Position numbers and translations under genes: made by a program
The notes under the pieces: generated by a model
The model's input: the letters and a program-made list of their open reading frames with translations, nothing else
The model's database searches: none
What the model was told of the DNA's origin: nothing
NCBI RefSeq assembly: GCF_000764305.2
Contig: NW_025932901.1
Location: 153,344-217,343, forward strand
Length of the DNA: 64,000 nucleotides
Direction: 5' to 3'
Source of the DNA: Hyalella azteca
Lineage: Eukaryota; Arthropoda; Malacostraca; Amphipoda; Hyalellidae
In this document: piece after piece, positions 60,484 through 64,000 of the stretch
Position numbering within the stretch: the stretch's first letter is position 1
How the letters are laid out: each line of letters opens with the position of its first letter

Positions 60484-60630
60484 AGCGCATTTTCTCATTT
60501 ACGAAAAACATACACTATTCTGCTCGCCATGTCCGTCTGTCCGTCTGTCTGTCCGTCCGTGACTTCACGTTTTCGTCGACGAGAAAATGCGCTCTCTGTC
60601 ACTGCAGTGAGTTCTGAGTTATATTTTTTA
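60484..60630 (+). repeat. Family-E structured repeat, copy 5
   Basis: Complete copy except that the palindrome is shortened to CACTGCAGTGAG because one CACT unit is lost. Ends TTATATTTTTT. Confidence 0.88.
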
Positions 60631-62351
60631 GAAAAGTTTATATTTTATAAGCGATAAATCTATATTATAACTTTTATATATACTACATGTATATTTCGGG
60701 TGCCATGAATTTTATTTTAACTATAACTTTGTACGACCTAGATGTCTAAATTGATAACTTCAGAAAAATCTGATGCTGTAGATTAAACTAACAGATGAAG
60801 CGGGAAAACAGGTATGAGTTTCTTTTAGTCGAAATAAATAATTGTGCACAGCTTCATTTAGTCTGTTGTTGGAGCGTTGTCGCATGGATACATTGCACTG
60901 CCGTTTTTTAATTAATTATTATTGGGATTCAACGACTTACCAACTTGCCTGTATGATTACATAGGTTTGAGGGTTACTGATGCATAATAATTGAAACACT
61001 TTACTGCGCCACTCTTTCAAACAAGTAAATTAGCTAACCAACGTGTTGTGAAGATGGCAAATAAACATTATCAGTAACACTTAGGACGGGTTCTTCCATC
61101 TTGGTGTTCTTATGTAAATTCAAAAGACTTAGATTAAAGGTTGAGTCTTGTCGTTTGAGGCTTTGAACAGAATAAAATAGGCAAATAACCAATCGTAAGC
61201 GCATCATAAGAATATATCAATAACATGATATCTGAGTAATTACAAAATCTATCGACAATCTTTATTTACCTATTAGTATCACATCCTGCGCAAAACAAAC
61301 CTCCACTCCGGCTTTCCGCGGCGCAATAATCTTGCAATTAATCATACCTCCGCACTTCGCCTACAGTAAACTCTAAACTAGAATGACAAGATACAATTTC
61401 GAATGGTAAGCAATTTCTTTAATGGATATTACCTTCCCGATAACAATACTAATATAAAACTTACATAATGATATAGTAATATATACAATGCACAATACAA
61501 TAGAAAAATATAATACTTAGTCCAATAATCACACATAAGATTTAAATTCCTTGTAATGACAGTGGCCGCTAGTTAATTCTGGCTCTTGTTTCATACTTTA
61601 GTAAAACTTCTGAGGTGTTCATTGATATAAAATGTCAACAAATAAGACAAAATTTAAATTCTTCAAACCATTCTATGGGAATGTAGTTTATTTCCACGCC
61701 ATTGTCACCTGAGACAGCGTTTGAGGAGACTGTAATCTAATAAAAATTTCTGGCTAATAACAAACGGAATGACTCACTAACACATGTTCATAAAGAAGTG
61801 AAGCTAAATTTTTGAGTACATCGACTGCTCGTTGAAAAAAATTCCTCTGATATCAACTGCTTCTAAGTCGGAATAATTGGGCTGATTTTTTAAATTGATG
61901 AATTCAAAACTAAAAACATTGAAGAGTATTCAGAACTGAAACTTGTAGAAATGTTCTATAAAGGAGAAAACGAAAATATATAATTTTTAGTATTTTGTTT
62001 GATATACACCACCTTGTTTGGGGTGTTAGACGTTAAGTTTGAGATGTCTTATAATTGGAAAATTTGACCGGAAAAACCACGTAGTTTACAATGGAGTGCT
62101 CTATTTATTTCAACCAACTTTCACTTTTCAAGTCCAGCCATTAGCCAGAATTTAAGTTGTTGAGAAAAACTTCCAATGATGGATTTACTAAATCAGAACT
62201 TATTGTGTTATTTTAAAATATTAATGGTAATATTGATGAATATCTTAACAATTTACAATACTCTAAAAACTTCAAATTCAATATTTTTAAAACACTGCTT
62301 AACTTCTTGATCCAAGTAAAATAGATCTTCAAGAGATGAATTTCGTTGTTG
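60631..62351. other. Non-genic stretch
   Basis: Nothing supported. Confidence 0.6.
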
Positions 62352-62353
62352 TA

Positions 62354-62752
62354 CAGGGTGCGGCGCGGGAACTTACTTATTTGAATTGCGCGCCACTTGG
62401 CGGCCATTAGTCCTAGGAAGGTGGCGCCATGCGCAATATGGTGCGCGGGCTATGAAGTTTTTCGTCCACTCAGTTCAGTTGCGACCATGCAGTGGTCGAG
62501 AGAGGAGCGCGCGTTCGCAGTCTCTGTGTACTTTTCTAGTGGCCGGTCTATCGTTGCAACCCAGCGTGCGTTTATGTATTGAACAGCATGGAGGTCACCT
62601 ACAAGATGTAATATTCAAGAATTAAACTTGTAAGTAAACCCAACGAAACTTTAAATGTAGCTCTTTGTAAAAAAGAAAGAATTAAAACGCTATCTTTAAT
62701 ACTTTTTACTTTGTGATTTTTTTAAAAGAGTAAGTTCCCACGCCGCACCCTG
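62354..62752 (+). mobile_element. 399-bp DUF4817 Tc1/mariner-type deletion derivative
   Basis: Terminal inverted repeats of 24 bp (CAGGGTGCGGCG, one C/T difference, then GGGAACTTACT) lie at 62354-62377 and 62729-62752. The dinucleotide TA is duplicated at both sides (62352-62353, 62753-62754), as expected for IS630/Tc1/mariner elements. The interior keeps only the start and perhaps the very end of the transposase gene, so it is a non-autonomous internal-deletion derivative. Confidence 0.9.
62487..62582 (+). pseudogene. Transposase N-terminal helix-turn-helix fragment (DUF4817-like)
   Basis: ATG at 62487 opens MQWSREERAFAVSVYF then SSGRSIVATQRAF, the typical start of the DUF4817 helix-turn-helix domain of insect transposon proteins. 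A stop follows at 62580. CIEQHGGHLQDVIF in another frame just after (62573-62620) looks like the transposase C-terminus, which places the internal deletion at about 62572. No catalytic domain remains. Confidence 0.82.
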
Positions 62753-62977
62753 TAGAAAGTATTTCTTCACGGAAGAATCAAGTTAATGCTGATAATATTG
62801 ACACCTGGGGAAGATACATCTGCAGTTCATGTCACCAAATTAACTTGAATAAACAGGGCAAGACAATTACAACAATTTGAAATGCAATAATTTCATTTAG
62901 GTGGTTTAAATTTTATTTATATGCGGTAGTTAGCGGTTCTAAGCTATTTGAATGCGAGTTTTTTTTTTGTTTCTGCT

Positions 62978-63301
62978 AGCGCTTTATATACACAAACTAT
63001 TTTTGATAATTTTTACACTGTACGTATGACTTATTCCATTGCCAAATTGGCACGCATGTGCAGTACAAATGTGCTCACTCATAGAACCTGCCTGCAGCCT
63101 GAGGATGTTTGGGCGTTGCAAGTCTCCCGGGCACGTCAGATAGAGAATTATGGAGCAAAATTTGCTTTACTCGGAGGGAATGCAATAAGGCGAATTTTTG
63201 CCCTTCTGCCTGCATGGTTTAACCATGAGAGATGCTTCAACATTGGGCGGTATATATGCAGGAGTTACGCTGATGAGAATAAATGTGGCTGCCAATTGTA
63301 A
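62978..63301 (+). CDS. Possible terminal exon, unknown protein
   Basis: A strong acceptor (T-run, then TTTCTGCTAG ending at about 62979) is followed by an open frame to the stop at 63299-63301. The segment CLQPEDVWALQVSRARQI and on is more GC-rich than its surroundings and has no stops for over 100 codons. I recognise no domain. It may be a host exon, a captured fragment or a chance frame. No upstream partner exon is identified. Confidence 0.25.
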   Translation, partial: SALYTQTIFDNFYTVRMTYSIAKLARMCSTNVLTHRTCLQPEDVWALQVSRARQIENYGAKFALLGGNAIRRIFALLPAWFNHERCFNIGRYICRSYADENKCGCQL

Positions 63302-64000
63302 TTGGAACTGGAAAGTAATTTGCACATAATATATTGGATAATTTTAATTTTTGTGATGTAAAGTTCACAGTTCAGGAATAACCTGTTACATGGAGTATTT
63401 ATCGTATGTGCAAATATATATCGGTGAAATTTTGTTAGAGACATATTATACGTAGACCCCCGTTGGCTGCAACTGCCCAATTGCTAGCAGAAGACACTCT
63501 AATTTAATGTGATTCTAGTTCACTAATTTGCAATAATTATTCCAAAACCAGAGATAAACATTGTAAAACATCCTTCCCATCTAGAAATATGTTTACCAAT
63601 GATTGCGATCATCCATTAAATTTAACGTAGCAGAAATACTTTATGAAATTAGGCTTATGCGACAAAACAACGTATTATGTGCCTTTAAAATTATGAGAAC
63701 TAGTGAATAAGACGCAAAAAAACATTATGTTTATTTGTTCAATGTTTGTGCTGGGGGTTTTGTCATAAATGCAAGCTTTTAAAAGCATTTTCTCTTTTAA
63801 TTTATTTTATTTGATGTTGGTTCACTGATCTTTTGGCTCTTCTTTATAATTATGCGAGTAGTATAGACAATAGGCCTACCGTAACACTTTTCATAAACAG
63901 CTTAAATCATAGGTTACCACAATCATTTACCCCGAATCTTGCCCAACAAAATTAACCAATTATCCCTTAGTAAAACCTCATACAAAATCATTTCAAATCT
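63302..64000. other. Non-genic stretch
   Basis: AT-rich, nothing supported. Confidence 0.6.

Overview
This is AT-rich, gene-poor eukaryotic DNA, most likely from an arthropod and probably an insect. The evidence is GT-AG introns, a TATA/initiator promoter, and a mixture of Penelope-like, BEL/Pao, mariner, piggyBac-like and DUF4817-type Tc1/mariner remnants together with many minisatellites. I see no rRNA, no tRNA that I can support, no CRISPR and no bacterial-style operon. I cannot name the species.

Layout. 0-8.8 kb: minisatellites, a 19-bp-arm palindrome and two copies of a structured GTCC-rich repeat ('family E'; five copies in the window). 8.8-12.2 kb: a dispersed ~0.7 kb repeat carrying two nested insertions. 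One is a degenerate Penelope-like element (reverse transcriptase, GIY-YIG endonuclease, hammerhead-like motif) and the other a 377-bp short-TIR element. A second copy of the repeat at 27.7-28.3 kb lacks both and serves as a natural empty site. 14.7-27 kb: a dense accessory block, mostly minus strand. It holds a tandem pair of C2H2 zinc-finger exons (both damaged), a coiled-coil exon, three consecutive intact kinesin-motor exons with matching splice phases, a decayed second kinesin copy, pieces of BEL/Pao elements, a 795-bp TIR element, a small inverted-repeat cassette joining a kinesin fragment to a helicase fragment, and a decayed PIF1-like helicase gene with a GIY-YIG-like tail. 28-48 kb: largely featureless apart from a piggyBac-like remnant, a mariner tail, two MITE copies, one family-E copy and minisatellites. 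48.1-49.7 kb: the best complete gene of the window, on the minus strand. It has a TATA box, a short non-coding first exon, a 538-bp intron and one coding exon for a 226-residue secreted protein with two dibasic processing sites and a proline-rich repeat tail. 49.8-55 kb: minisatellites, a second mariner tail and a family-E copy. 55-64 kb: mostly empty, with a fifth family-E copy and a 399-bp deletion derivative of a DUF4817 transposon with TA target duplication.

Apart from the secreted-protein gene and possibly the kinesin exons, little here looks functional. The main interest is the kinesin/zinc-finger cluster, the helicase-nuclease pseudogene, the nested insertions with an empty-site paralogue, and repeat family E. 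All homology calls come from motif recognition by eye; no database search was run.
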